Positions 9,575-20,715 are shown, counted from the first letter of the stretch. The stretch: 64,000 nucleotides of DNA from Selaginella moellendorffii (GCF_000143415.4 NW_003314343.1:434813-498812), one strand, 5' to 3'. Numbers and translations are program-made. The notes: generated from the sequence alone by a model not told the origin.

Positions 9575-9909
9575 TTTCCATGGTTACGATGGTGGTGATG
9601 GTGGTGGTGGCGGTGGTGGTGCTTACTTCGACGATGTTTTGCTACTCGAGCCTGCCGCGCTTGAACGTACTGGATGACATCTTTGAAGGCAGCATCACGG
9701 TGCGTGGGAGAAGACTCGGAATCAAGCTCTAGTGCAAGCTTCTCGTCTCTCAGCTTGGACCTGGGTGCATCCCTGTGAACGACACTGAAGCCGATGCTTG
9801 TGCTTCCATCGCTGGCCTCGAGCACGGATCGGACGTCCAGAGAATGAGCAGCAGCAACAGTCAATCTGATGAGCACAAACAGCAGCAACAATGGTTTGCA
9901 AGGCTGCAT
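9575..9909 (-). pseudogene. Secreted aspartic-protease-like N-terminus fused to the PDR fragment
   Basis: From the ATG at 9909 the frame begins MQPCKPLLLLFVLIRLTV, a clear signal-peptide-like start. It continues with GFSVVHRDAPRS, similar to the propeptide of plant A1-type aspartic proteases, then a helical Arg-rich region and a His run (about 10 His near 9590-9620). The protease catalytic domain is absent: after the His run the PDR coding sequence follows in another frame. I infer a chimeric junction near 9560-9575. The family assignment rests on one short propeptide motif and is tentative. Confidence 0.4.
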
Positions 9910-10720
9910 TGTTTGCTCTTCTCTGGAGCGAGCAAGCTCCTTTTATGGGCAACGTCCGGCCGATCCATCTGTGGAGTAACGTAAGAGGCCTGTTCTCGAG
10001 GTGGCAAGAAGCAACTTAAGCTGGAAGCCGTTTTGGTTTATGCTTAACATCCGAGATTGACACAATCACAAGGTGGAAGATTCTACTTCCTTGTACAAGC
10101 CTCAAAAATCCAGGACACCAGGAAAAGATGGAAGTTTCATCTATGATATCTCTCATCAGGTACGTGTCAATATGATCTTCCACATCCTAACATTCCAACT
10201 GTGCTTTTTTGTAGCTATGTGTGATCGGGCGGAAGCGATTCATCACAAGGAAAAGGTAAGCTTGCTGTTGTTTCTTTGTTACTCTAACTTGTGCTTGCTT
10301 TGTTTCCAGAGCTCTTCAATCGAGCAGCACGATCATACTGAGGAATCCATTCCAAAGGGGAACAGCCTCAACCAAACGCCGATCATGGCACTTACTGGAA
10401 CAGCCTCAACCAAACGCTTTCGACTGTGTCGCAGGACTCGACAACACTGCTCCCACTTCCAGGTGTGATCCTGTGCGAGAGAGTGGAAAGAAAAAAGAAA
10501 GAGATCTTCCATAAAAGCTTGGAGGAGATCTTCTTTAAGTTCCAGCGACCAAGTCGAGAAGAAATAAACATCCAATAAAGGCCACCGTGATAAAAGTGTA
10601 GGACGATTAACCTCCAACCCACATCGCCAATTGGAAGCATCCAGGTCGTGGACCGCGCCAGGAAATGTGAAACAGAGCCGCGATGCTGATTTCTCGGGCT
10701 GCCCGTCACCCTCCGCCGCT
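9910..10720. other. Intergenic region with unassigned exon-like pieces
   Basis: Between 10070 and 10460 there are three short open blocks bounded by plausible splice sites (donor after 10159, donor after 10255, acceptor before 10310). They encode low-complexity Ser/His/Arg-rich peptide that I do not recognise. A 20-bp phrase (gaacagcctcaaccaaacgc) is repeated at 10361 and 10399. No ATG in good context leads this frame. The rest probably holds the promoter and leader of the lipase gene. Confidence 0.4.
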
Positions 10721-13700
10721 ATGGCCGATGCCCACCGCCACCACCACGAGGAGGAGCGCCAGGAGGAGGACGAGGGTGGCGGCGGTGGCGATGAGCAAAT
10801 CCTCCACTCGTCAAAGGGATGCTGCCGCTTCCTGCTATCGCTCCGGGCGCTGGTGGTGGTCACGCTGGTGCTCCACTTGGGCATCTCCGCGCTGGGCACC
10901 GCAATGGCTGTGGTGTCGTCCTCCTCCAGCGGCTGCCCACGATCGCTGCTAGTGGCGGCGGCGCTGGTTGCTAGCGGCGCTTGCGCGCGAGTGGCTTGGG
11001 TGGTGGGCACTGGCTTGTGCCAGGCCGCCACCGCGGTTACCATGATCGCCGAGGAGCACGTCCCAGCTTCTCGGAGGAGGACGAGCGGTGCCACCAGCGC
11101 GGCGATCAGGATTGGGAGACGGGTAAGAAACAAGCAATGTGGATTCTCATCTCTTTTTTCTTCCTTGTGCTCTTGCTCGAGCACAGATTTGGTCACCTCC
11201 TTCCAAACAGGAGGAGCTTGCTACTTGACCATCTTGGCTGTGAGGAACGCTCGTTCATCCTTTTGCTTCCCTGGTAAGAATCAAGCACTGTGTTCTTTGG
11301 ATCTTCTCCTTTGTTATCTCTCTCGTGGCACAGGCCCTGATGCGGCGGCATTGTTGCGAGACACGCTTGTCATCCTTCCCATCGCTACATGGCTGCTCGT
11401 CTTGGTACAGTGTTGCGTTGGCTCGGACGTGCTCTCTTGGAGGTCGCTCTACGAGATGCAACACGAGGCATGGCGCGCTCACTACCGCGAGATTTTCGAT
11501 CGCGGCATTCGAGAGCTGCTTTGCTGCCTTGGGCGATCGAGATACCTGTGAGTCGCTAAAGAAAAATCGCTTTTATCTTGTGTGCTCATCTAGTACTTGT
11601 GAATGAATCTCCAGGACAACCATGGATGAAGACGAGGTTGATACGGTGGCAGCACTTTTAGGCGATCTCGTTGCATACCGTGCTGCCGGTGCAAGCCATC
11701 TCGAGTTTCTCGCTGGTAAAAGATTCATGGATAGAACTTGCAAGCAAGCTTTTGTTTATCTTTCTTTGTTTCTACAGGTGTTGCTCTTCTGAGAACTCGC
11801 AAGTCCAAGCCTCCAGTTCCGAAAGATCTCCCTCCGGCTCCCGGTCCTCTGGTCACAGAAGCTGCTCTTCTCCATCCATATGCCGTGGCTGCGTACACGG
11901 TTTGCGATTGTCAAAACAATGCTCTCAGCTTCAAAGAGTTCTCTTGCTGATCTTCCCAGGGGCCATTGCTGGACATTGGACGCACACCGCTACTCTTTCC
12001 CTGTGCTTGGATGTACCGGCAAGGACTCCTCAGCTTATGGAACCGCAGAAGGTAGCTCGAGTTTTTTCTTTCATCTCCGAGAAACAGCTAACTAAGCTTT
12101 GGCTTGCAGGAGCCCGAGTGTCGACGGTGATAATTGGTGGCGAGGCCATGCGACTGCGTTCCTTCGTGCCGCTCGCCTCCCAGCCGAGGCGCTCTTGAAA
12201 GGAAGGATTCACCAGGTTCGATGTTTGTACCATCACAAGCTTCCCGCGAGCTGACTTGGTCACTCACTATTTCAGAGAAACCGAGAGACAGTCTACTTCG
12301 TGATTGAGTTGAAGGAACTCAAGTTGGTTGTTGTCGCTGTTCGTGGGACTGAAACACCGGAGGATCTTCTCACAGATGGCCTGGGACGTGAATGCATCCT
12401 TGCCGACACTGATTTTCAAGGATTGTTCATGTAAGTAGTGCTCTCGCTCTCATTTCCTACAAGTTTGATATTCTACGCAGGTCTGGTCATTTGTCTGACA
12501 CAGCAAAGCGTGAAATCTCGTCGTCAAATCCTCACTATGGCCATGCCGGTGTGGTGGCGGCGGCCAGAGAGCTTGCCTTCGAGCTGGACAGCCCTGAAGA
12601 TAATCCCGAGCTTTCAGGTTTGGAAAGAAAAAAAAAGGCTTGCTCTTTGCTCATGTTTAAGTTTGTTTTTTCATTTCTTTAGCAGGTAGCTCTCGATCAT
12701 CGAAAAAAACTGGTTTTTTGACTTCCATACTCGGTCCCGGTGGGAAGTGTGAAGGCTTTTCTTTGAGATTTACCGGACACTCGCTGGGTGGATCGATTGC
12801 TGTTATGGCAGGAATGATGGTACGTATGCTTGAGTTTTCCCTCTCTTGTTTTTCAATCTCTTTCTCTTTCTCGAGCAGCTATGGCACCGTTTTCCAAACT
12901 TACACACTTACGGATATGGCGTTCTTCCCTGTGTCGACGCTGTTATCGCAGAAGCGTGCTCACCGTTTGTAAGTTTCTTTCATCCTCTGCCCTGACCGTC
13001 CACCACCGTGTATAACGACGAGTTTGCATCGAGGATGTCCGTGGCTTCGCTAATGAGGCTCCGCGCGGCCTCGCTTCGAGCTCTAGCAGCGGACTCGGAC
13101 ACCTCCGAGTCAGCAGTGATAGCGAGAGTGGCCAGAAGGCTCTTCGGCTCATGGAGGCGAGGCAAAGCTTCCAATGGAGGGGCCGATGGCAAAACTTCCA
13201 ATGGAGGAGCCACCAACGAAGACTCCAATCCAAGTCCCGGTGGAGCAACGCAGTACAAGCGTGGCAAATGCGGTCACAAGCTCAAAGGTGGAGCCTTTCT
13301 TTGCTACCATGCTTGTCACTGTGTCATGGGCATGCCCAAGGGCGCTCATGGCAGCTCGACCGTGGTAATGGGAAGGCCGGTTGGTTCCACGGCCAATGGT
13401 AGTGTTAATGGTAACGGTGGTAAGCTAGAGGCGACCAAGGTGGTGTCCGGGGAGGTTACGGTTGAGGAGAACGGTTCTGACGGGATGGTTGCTTCCCTGG
13501 ATGCAGGATCTCGAGATAAAAACTCCAAGACCCGAGATGCCCGAGATGTCCGAGGTGACGAACTCGGCTCTAGTGGCGAGTTTCTCCGAGGTGTAGTGAG
13601 CGGTGAGCTGCTTAGCAATGGGATCCCGGGCCAAGGCGAGAATGGTCTTGTAGGATTCAAGCCGGGGTCGGACTTGCAAGAGATATGGCCGGTGGAGCTC

Positions 13701-14036
13701 GTGATGCCAGGCTTGGTCATTCATCTGGTGCGTGTTCCAGACGAGGCACCCGGCTCGTCTTCGTCTTGGTTTGCGCGGAGGAGGAAGAAACAGCACCGAG
13801 CGATCCTGAGAGACCGAGATGATTTCCGGGACCTCGTGGTGTCTCCCTCGATGTTCCTGGATCATATGCCATGGAGGTAACGTCGCCAACCTTGGTTCTT
13901 TTCTTTCGTTCTTTGTTGTTGAGATTCTGTGCTTTGCAGGTGCCAGCGCGGGTTGAACGACGTTCTCAAGCAAGTTTGCACTCGACCACTTCACGCGGAC
14001 GCGGAATCACAAGACATCGAAGTCGATGGTTTCTGA
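10721..14036 (+). CDS. Lipase class 3, sn1-specific diacylglycerol-lipase-like protein
   Basis: A serine hydrolase expected to cleave acyl groups from diacylglycerol at membranes. Exon 1 (start ATG 10721, good context) encodes a His/Glu-rich N-terminus and hydrophobic, probably membrane-spanning, segments. Later exons: 11187-11273, 11334-11547, 11615-11715, 11778-11899, 11960-12051, 12110-12215, 12276-12430, 12481-12617, 12686-12819, 12879-12968, about 13002-13876, 13940-14036. Key motifs are HYREIFDRGIRELLCCLGR, VVAVRGTETPEDLLTD, the nucleophile elbow FTGHSLGGSIAVMAGMM (exon 10) and YNDEFASRMS. A long Gly/Ser/Asn-rich insert precedes the C-terminal DHMPWRCQ-type end. Two junctions do not close. 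The strong donor at 11123 is phase-incompatible with exon 2; a weak donor at 11088 would fit. After 12968 no AG acceptor exists before the next conserved block. An in-frame upstream ATG at 10631 would add 30 residues. Confidence 0.85.
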
Positions 14037-14044
14037 AAAAACTT

Positions 14045-14959
14045 TCAGTTGAAAAGTGTGGAAATGACAAGCTCTTGCATGAATTTGACTCGCAAGTTTG
14101 CTTCCTTCAGTTTGTCGCACTGCTCTTCCGGGGATAAAGCTGCAACCTCCAGCCTGTGTTTGGAGAGGAAGATTAGAACCAAGACAACGAGGAGGCAATG
14201 CCATACCCTTTGTGTGAAGATTGGCTTGCGTGCGAGCTATCAGAGAGCGTGGTGAGGAAGGGATCCACTGTGTTACTGGGCGGTGGAGGGCCTAACAACG
14301 CTTGCAGATGGATCGCTCTAAGCTCCTTGGTGAGCAAAGCCAAAGTTGCGTTTGATGCTAGTGCTCCTGATCTTCGAAAACGCCGCCGTCTCTGGATGTG
14401 GATGTGTAGTCAAGGAGAATTATCTGATTTTGTTCGTGTTTCAAAACGTTTGAAAGGATATCTTGAAAAGCTGACTGTGGTCTAGCATTATGTGGCCGGC
14501 CATGTCTTTCCAAACTTTGGTTCCACAGATCGGACAGACCTGCAGCTAGATGAACTTAGCACATCGCTTGCAATAAACAAGAGAAAGAAAAGAAAAATCT
14601 AAGGAAACACAAGACAGCAGCACATATCAAACGCACAGAAACTAAAGGCACTTACTGCAACCTTAGACTCATAGCAGTGCTCGTCTTCTAAATGCGAACA
14701 AAGGACAGCAACGTCGTAATCTTCGTAGCAATAGGGACACGAGTACTCGGTACGCGACTCATCCTCGTCTGGATTATCTGGCGATGAAGAGAAAGAAATG
14801 AGAAACCATTCCAGAGACTTAGATATCCCCCGTACCTGATTGCTGGCGCTTGGGAGTTGACGAGGAAGCAGAAGAGGAGGACGAAGTGGAGGGAGCGACC
14901 GGCGCTGCAGACTTATGGTTCCGGTGACTGCTGTTACAAGCATCTCCATCGCCATCCAT
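14045..14959 (-). CDS. Di19-family zinc-finger protein (drought-induced 19-like), 209 aa
   Basis: Five exons on the minus strand close in phase: 14836-14959, 14656-14777, 14448-14539, 14207-14389, 14045-14153. The N-terminus is Ser-rich. Exon 2 carries YSCPYCYEDYDVAVLCSHLE and exon 3 CPICGTKVWKDMAGHIMLDH, the paired Cys2His2-like Di19 fingers, followed by LFKISFQ. Exon 4 has the basic linker (RRRFRRS) and LLTKELRAIHLQALLG, and exon 5 ends QELVISTLFN, as in the Di19 C-terminal domain. Di19 proteins are nuclear and linked to dehydration, light and ABA responses. A longer in-frame start at 15181 would add a Gly-rich N-terminus; I prefer 14959 because that extension is low-complexity. The exon 4 acceptor (ccagag|A) is unusual. 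The gene converges on the lipase gene with only 8 bp between stop codons. Confidence 0.88.
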
Positions 14960-15353
14960 GTCGCAAGTCTTTGCCTTGGCCTTGCCAGTGGTGGTAGCGT
15001 TGGTGGCACGACCAAGCACCCGCCAGCGGCCCCCCTTGGGGGCCGGCCGCGGCCCCGGTACTATAACGGCCCCAGGTGCTAAGAGGGGTCCGACAAAGCC
15101 TCCGCCACCACCACCACCTCCGCTTCCTCCTCCTCCTCCGCCCCTCCCCCGTCCCCTGGCTAGCACCTCCTCGACCGTCACTTGCGCTAACCTTGGCTGC
15201 TACTACGCTAGAACAATGCATGGAAAAAGGGTTGTAGTTCCGCCTCTTCCCTGGCCCTGCTTTGCGTTCTCTCGCTTTCCCTGTGCCTTGCGCCTGGGCT
15301 TTGGTGAAGGAAGACGACGCACCACCCGGCCACCGTGGACGCCACGTGGCCGC
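14960..15353. other. Spacer between zinc-finger gene and Di19, with GC-rich tract
   Basis: This stretch holds the 3' end of the zinc-finger transcript and the upstream region of Di19. A C/T/G-rich repeat at 15095-15160 (ccgccaccacc / cctcctcc) reads on minus as polyglycine. It may be 5' UTR or part of an extended Di19 N-terminus. No other gene is seen. Confidence 0.5.
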
Positions 15354-16631
15354 CTAGTCGGGCCAGTTGAAAGAGCTGCGTAGTAACTCCTTGGGCACAC
15401 GTCCGAATCCCTGGCTGATGCGTAGCATCGCCTCAAACTCGTCGCGGTCCTTCTTCAGGCCGGAAAGTTGCTGGAGCGCCCTCTCCATGAAGGCGTCGTA
15501 GCTCTCCAGCGATTGCTTGGACGAGTTGGACGGTGGCGGCAGCAGCGACTTGTCGGATTCCAGTTGCTGGTACTGCTTCAGGATGCGGTCCATCTGTTTC
15601 GTCAGCTTCTCCCTGGCGGTCGCGTACTCTTGCTCTTGAGCGCGCTTGAGGCCTTCCAGCGCGCGATCAATTTCTAACTGGTACTGCGGGATCAAGGAGT
15701 TCGCCGGGGGGACGACCTCGCCAGGCTGAGGAGTGAGGACGAGAGCTTTGGAGAGTGCACAAACGGCACCATCTTCGTCCAAGGGTGGAGGAGCCGGAGG
15801 AGCCGAGGAAGTATCAACCTCCATAGCTTCTTCTGCCGGAACAGCCAAATCCATCTTGTCTGCACGCTCGGGCTCTGGATCTCGCTCCGAGTTGCTAGCC
15901 TCGCCTGGAGCTCCAGAATCTACAAGGGGGAAAACCAAGCGGGTTGAGTTACATCCTCGTCGAGAAGGACGAGTCGATTCCTCTTACCGACGTGATTCGA
16001 GTTTCCATTGCATGGATCGTTACACATCCGCGTCAAAACGGCTTGTATGTCGTCACCATTCTCGGCCTAGAGGTAGAAACACACCCATCTCATCAAACGA
16101 GGAAGAGAAACTTAGCTATGGTGGTACCTTGACGAGAATGGTGCTGACGAGCGTCTCGAGCCTCTTGAGCCCGGCACGACGAGTGTTGGTGACAAGCCTG
16201 GACGCGAGCCTGGCATTCCCCTCGGCCAGCTGCTTGCTGGGAGCCGCCGCCACCGCCTGGACGAGAAGAGAGACGCGGGACAGCAAATCCGTGGTCCTGT
16301 CACACCTCCGGCACAGATACTCCACATCCAGCCCGCTCTCCACCACCACTCCCGCCAATCGGCACTGGATCGCGCACTCGAGATGCACGGAGTGGCCGCA
16401 GTAGCCGCCGCTGGCGCTCACCCTCTGGAGGCACTGGATCCACTCGTCCTGCCCCTCCGCGATGGCGCGGCTGCACAGGATGCACTTGCATTGGGGGCAA
16501 AATCCCGGCTCCGCGCAGCAAACGTCGCAGCGGAGGAGCGGCATAGCACCGAGGAGCAGAACGCTGCTGCCATTGCTCAGCGCACACTCGGGATTCTCGG
16601 CCTTGCACTGGAGCCGCCGCCCTCCCGCCAT
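15354..16631 (-). CDS. Cysteine-rich zinc-finger protein with C-terminal coiled coil, 382 aa
   Basis: Three exons close in phase: 16128-16631, 15988-16066, 15354-15919. The N-terminal 110 residues contain many Cys/His pairs: LRCDVCCAEPGFCPQCKC, ILCSRAI, GGYCGHSVHLECAI and VEYLCRRCDRTTDLL. The arrangement is RING/PHD-like and resembles a plant family of PHD-type zinc-finger proteins of unknown function. The third exon has an acidic Pro-rich linker, then a predicted coiled coil (EIDRALEGLKRAQEQE..REKLTKQMD) and an SQGFGRVPKELLRSSF end. The start at 16631 (MAGGRRLQ) is chosen over an upstream in-frame codon at 16682, which has a less likely context. The gene is divergent from the ASCH gene, with 108 bp between start codons. 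The exact biochemical role is unknown. Confidence 0.8.
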
Positions 16632-16739
16632 AGCGCAGCCCTTTTGCCCTAAAAGGGTATTATCCTTCCGGGGTTTTGGCAATTAAGCTATTTTCTATAC
16701 TTAGATTGCTTTTTAAAATACTTTTAGGGCTTTTTGGTT
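16632..16739. promoter_or_regulatory. Compact bidirectional promoter region
   Basis: Only 108 bp separate the start codons of two divergent genes (zinc finger on minus, ASCH protein on plus). The sequence is AT-rich toward the plus gene (tttttaaaatacttttagggc) and contains a ccctaaaag phrase toward the minus gene. Both promoters and leaders must lie here or overlap the opposite gene. Confidence 0.55.
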
Positions 16740-18493
16740 ATGGAAGAAGCCACATTTCGCTCGTTCGTGGCGCTGTGGCTCAAGGGCATTCTCGACGAAG
16801 CGGCTGGAGATGGAGATGGAGATGGAGATGGATCGCTTCTTCCTCCTTCATTCGCTCAGGCGCTACTTGCCGCTGATCCTTGCGTCGACCAGGAGCCAGA
16901 TTGCTTGGCGGATGAGCTCGAGCTTGTTCGCTCTTGCTGCCAAGGTTTGCCTTCGTTCTTTCTATCTCTAGCTGGGAAAAATCGAAATTTGTGCTTCAGT
17001 TGATCTTGACAAGGCTTGTATCGAAGGAGTTCCTGCGTATCCACTCTACACGCAGCTGGCTGCGAACTTGTGTCGCTCCCTCGAGGATTCCAAGACCCCG
17101 GTCTTGGATAATGCGTCTGAGCTTGAAGAGGGCGAGGATCAACGAGACAGGAAACGCGAGGTTCACGCTCGGGTGAAGCAACACCTTGCTCCTCTGGCGG
17201 AGGTCTGTGCTTTTCCTCGTAACTCAGCTAAGCTGATTGCTGCTTGTTCATTCAAGGCCTTTCACGGCGTAAGGTTTCGACTACACGTCCAAGACAGGTT
17301 CCTGTCTCAACTGCGAGGTGCGATGTGTTTTTTAAGTGTATCGCATTCTCATGCCTTGTTTTCTTTCATTGTTTTGACCACTCTAGATGGATCGAAGATA
17401 GTAGAAGGGAGGTGCGCAACTGGTTTCTATTCAAGGTGTGGCAGTAACATACTCTTGAGTACACAGTTTTCTCTTCTTTTGCCTTTTTTCTGTGTAGAAT
17501 CCGCCCTGGAGATTATCTCCTCTTTAACGGGGTTCTGGTTATGGAAACGAAGGTCAGTAAATGCCGATGATAGTGTTCATATGTCTATATCCCCTTCTGC
17601 AGGACGTTCGGGCATACGAAAGCTTTCAGAACATGCTGGAAACGGAAGGGCTTGAGAACGTCCTTCCTGGTATTGAAAGCGTGGAAGAAGGTAGCTCATG
17701 AAACCGGTCGATTGCTTGTCAAGATTTTCTTGATGTAGGCATTGGCATCTACCGTGGTTTCTACTCCAGGGAAACTGAAGCTCTCGGTGTTTTGGCACTT
17801 CATGTCTCCCAACCTATCCAGCCTCGCAACGCTGTCACTGCGCTGCTGCAAGTGCGTAAGAGTTGCTTGAGTTTGTCTCGGTCGAATAACAAACTCTTTC
17901 TCTCAGAGCCTCAAAGTCGAAGGCGTAGCGTCACTTCTTGGACTAAGAGCAACAAAAGGAACACTTGTGTCTGCCCTTCCACCGCCGAGATCTCGTCTTC
18001 TCGCATCTTTTCTTGCGAGAAATTCAGAAAGTGTAAAAGTATAATTGTATTTGCCTTGGCTAACAGTTCGCTTCGTGCCAGGTACCCTCCAGTAAGCTCA
18101 CTGTAGGAGGCCGTGCGTTGGCCAAACATGTGAATCGAAGTTCTGCTGGCTGGTGGGGTGCTTGCAGTGGAACAGGTCTGCTCTATTCTTTGCTTGTTTT
18201 CAGTACGGAAATACCTTCTTTCTCTTTTGTGCTTAGAAACTGCAAAGAACAAGATAGCGTTGAAAGCGGTGTGTCGAATTATTGATCAAGCTTCCTGGAT
18301 GAACATACACCATCTTCCTCAGTCAACACATATATTTGAGATCCGTGTACAAGATGGATATGGTGCAAGGTGGTCATCTGATGGAAAGCAGGTATACGAT
18401 CTACACACAGCATTTTTCTTATTCGCACGGTAGTTCAGAGGTTTCGTGGAGCCACCCATGAAGGACGGCCATTCCTCCAAATGGAGGCATTGA
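16740..18493 (+). CDS. ASCH domain + DUF4186 protein, 402 aa
   Basis: Eleven exons close in phase: 16740-16944, 17000-17202, 17257-17317, 17387-17435, 17498-17552, 17603-17690, 17739-17851, 17907-18032, 18082-18175, 18237-18391, 18434-18493. Residues about 137-258 form an ASCH domain (LSQLRDGSKIVEGR, RIRPGDYLLFNGVLV, ESFQNMLETEGLENVLPG, YRGFYSRETE), a PUA-like fold predicted to bind RNA. Residues about 304-402 match DUF4186 (KLTVGGRALAKHVNRSS, WMNIHHLPQS, FEIRVQDGYGARWSSDGKQ, FRGFVEPPMKDGHSSKWRH, stop). The N-terminal 135 residues are acidic/helical and unrecognised. Start: ATG at 16740, the first in frame. Domain names are from remembered motifs; the molecular function is unknown. Confidence 0.88.
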
Positions 18494-19110
18494 ATGGTAG
18501 CTGTGTTGGAAACATCAGATCCGTATTGGTTTTACTTTGAGAGGTGCCAATGGATTTCTCGGTACAAAATTTGGTAATCTTGCCATTCCGAAGTTGATAT
18601 TCTTGTGGGACTGGATTTACTGCAAGAGAACGATACGTCGATCTCTTCTTCCTGAAAGGTACTTAAGTTTCTCGGTTGTTTCTGTGCTTTTCTCTCACAA
18701 AGTCTTGTGTTTCACAGATGAAAGCTTGAAAAGTAGTGGTGTCCCATTCAATCTGCTACACAGCCTGGCTGGTTCAAGTACGTAGACGATGGTTTTACTT
18801 TGCTTCACTTCCAGATATCAGAGTTCTAACAGGATCGACAGCTGGGTTGAAGCCCGTATGGCATGGATCCTTGTCCAGGACGTGGAACAATACGGTACGT
18901 TGGCATGCATTTTGTAACCTAAAGCTTTCACTAGTGTTAGCAGCTAGAAATAGTACTTGGCCTTTGGTGTGGGACTGATGCATATGTGAGACCTTCTCCT
19001 TCTCCTTAATGTCTAGACAGCTTAGTTTCTCCCACGAGACACACGCATTTGATTCCATGAGGTAAGTCATCGCCTCCCAAGGGATTATAGTTCTCAAACC
19101 CAAAAGCAAA
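18494..19110 (+). other. 3' flank of the ASCH gene, partly duplicated at 24260-24660
   Basis: The region continues past the stop with blocks such as 'gtgttggaaacatcagatccgtatt' and 'tggctggttcaag'. These recur with divergence at 24300-24660. Some short blocks look exon-like (18537-18785), but I cannot assemble a protein. It may be the 3' UTR plus remains of a neighbouring gene. Confidence 0.45.
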
Positions 19111-20275
19111 AAATCATGTCTAGTTCTTTTCTAGTAGTGGGCTTCACTTCATCTATTTATTAAATATATTATTTTCATTTTATTATTTTTTAAGTAAGTA
19201 GTTACTAACAAAATCTTTTAAATAGTACTTGGTTGATTTCATCAAATATAAAGTTTTTTTTTTTAAAAAAGAAATTCATATATAGTGAAGTTTTAGAATA
19301 ATTTGTCATTCTCACATAAATATAGAAATTTTTTAAGTTTATTTTATTTAATCATTTTTATTTTCTAAAACTAGTAAATATCCAATTTTATAAGCTTGCA
19401 ATTGTTTTATATATAGAATTATGTTATATAATAGAAATAATTAATTTTATAATAAAATAAATTTATATTGATTGACTAATAACTTTGTTAATTGAATATA
19501 ATTATATATAATTATCTTTCAGTATTATAAATCATAAGCTTAATATTATTAAAACTATTATAAATATAAAAATGTTTGCTATCAAATACTGAATTTTACC
19601 AGAAAATAGTTTTTTCCTTATATTGAAAAATAGTCATAATAAAATTGTAGCAATAGTTTTGGAATAACTGCTGGTCATAAAAGTTTGATGAAATAAATAT
19701 CAAAATAAATATATTTTTGAATTTTTCATTTAATTATTTATTTAAGCTCTTTATTAAATAATAAATAAATAACTTATTTATGTGTAATAAAGGATAATTG
19801 TTTTTTGTTTATGTCATAATAAGAATATATAACCGCATGAGAGATATGATCTAGAAATTGCTCGTAACACATCCCTCCCTCCCGCAAAATGTAAAGATTA
19901 AAAAAAGTAATTCAATATGCCAAAAAATGCGTAAGGAAGAAGAAAAATGAATCTAGAAGTAATACTTTATTATAAATTTTAATATATAAATTATTTTATA
20001 TACATTTTACTAGTTTTTATTTTTATCTATTAAGAAAAAACTTTATAAAACTAAATTATTAACCTATTATATATCTACTTTTAACCAATAATTGTTTTCC
20101 TAGATTATTAATTCTTATATTATACTATATAATACCAATTTATAAAATATTATTTTTTATTTTATTTTCTATCAAGAAGGTTGAGTATTATGAGTCTTTT
20201 GCATATTTTGCCTGGCTCAAATATTTTTTAACACAATATATTGTTTAATTATTATTATTTTCAAATATTTTATAG

Positions 20276-20715
20276 TGTAAGATTTGTGTGCGTATGTGTG
20301 TGTGTGTGTGTCTATATATATATATATATAACCCTAGTTAAATAATATACTAATTATGGTACTATAGCATATGTAGCACACCTTATGTCTCTTTGCTTAA
20401 GCCAACTGGAAAAGGGGCAATTACTTGATAAAAGAGCCCTTAATAGTAACTTTTCTTTTCCCAAGACCACCAAGATGGAACTTTGATAAAACTCTGCATT
20501 GTTACCATAGCCATAACTTGCCTAGTCTAAGAAAAGAGAGGTTTCATATTCTCTTCTCCCTTATACATTCTTCTGGATGTTTTATCCCTATTTATCCTCC
20601 AAGGTTCCAAGGATTTATGGTGACAGTATATTTAAATCTCATCCCACAATCACATGCGTTACAGCATATAAATTATCTATTTGGGACTAAATTTAATTCA
20701 TCCATTCTTAAATAA
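20276..20715 (+). mobile_element. Possible 5' LTR of a decayed Ty1/copia-like element
   Basis: It starts TGTAAGATTTGTGTG. It shares an ordered set of words with 23375-23520: TGTAAGATTTGT, then 'taatatactaattatggtactatag' and 'atttgggactaaatttaattcatccattctt'. The left copy is longer because of an insertion after 'gcatatgtagc'. No clear primer-binding site is visible. Confidence 0.4.

Noticed and set aside
9460..9732. + frame with a hydrophobic Val-rich stretch
   Set aside because: Antisense of the His repeat and the protease-like propeptide.
10333..11196. 287-codon minus frame
   Set aside because: Antisense of the lipase first exon and upstream region; no motif, and the plus strand carries a recognisable protein.
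13425..13994. 189-codon minus frame
   Set aside because: Antisense shadow of the Gly/Ser-rich lipase exon.
14198..14485. 95-codon + frame
   Set aside because: It is the antisense of Di19 exons 3-4 and the introns beside them. The minus strand has a coherent spliced protein with family motifs.
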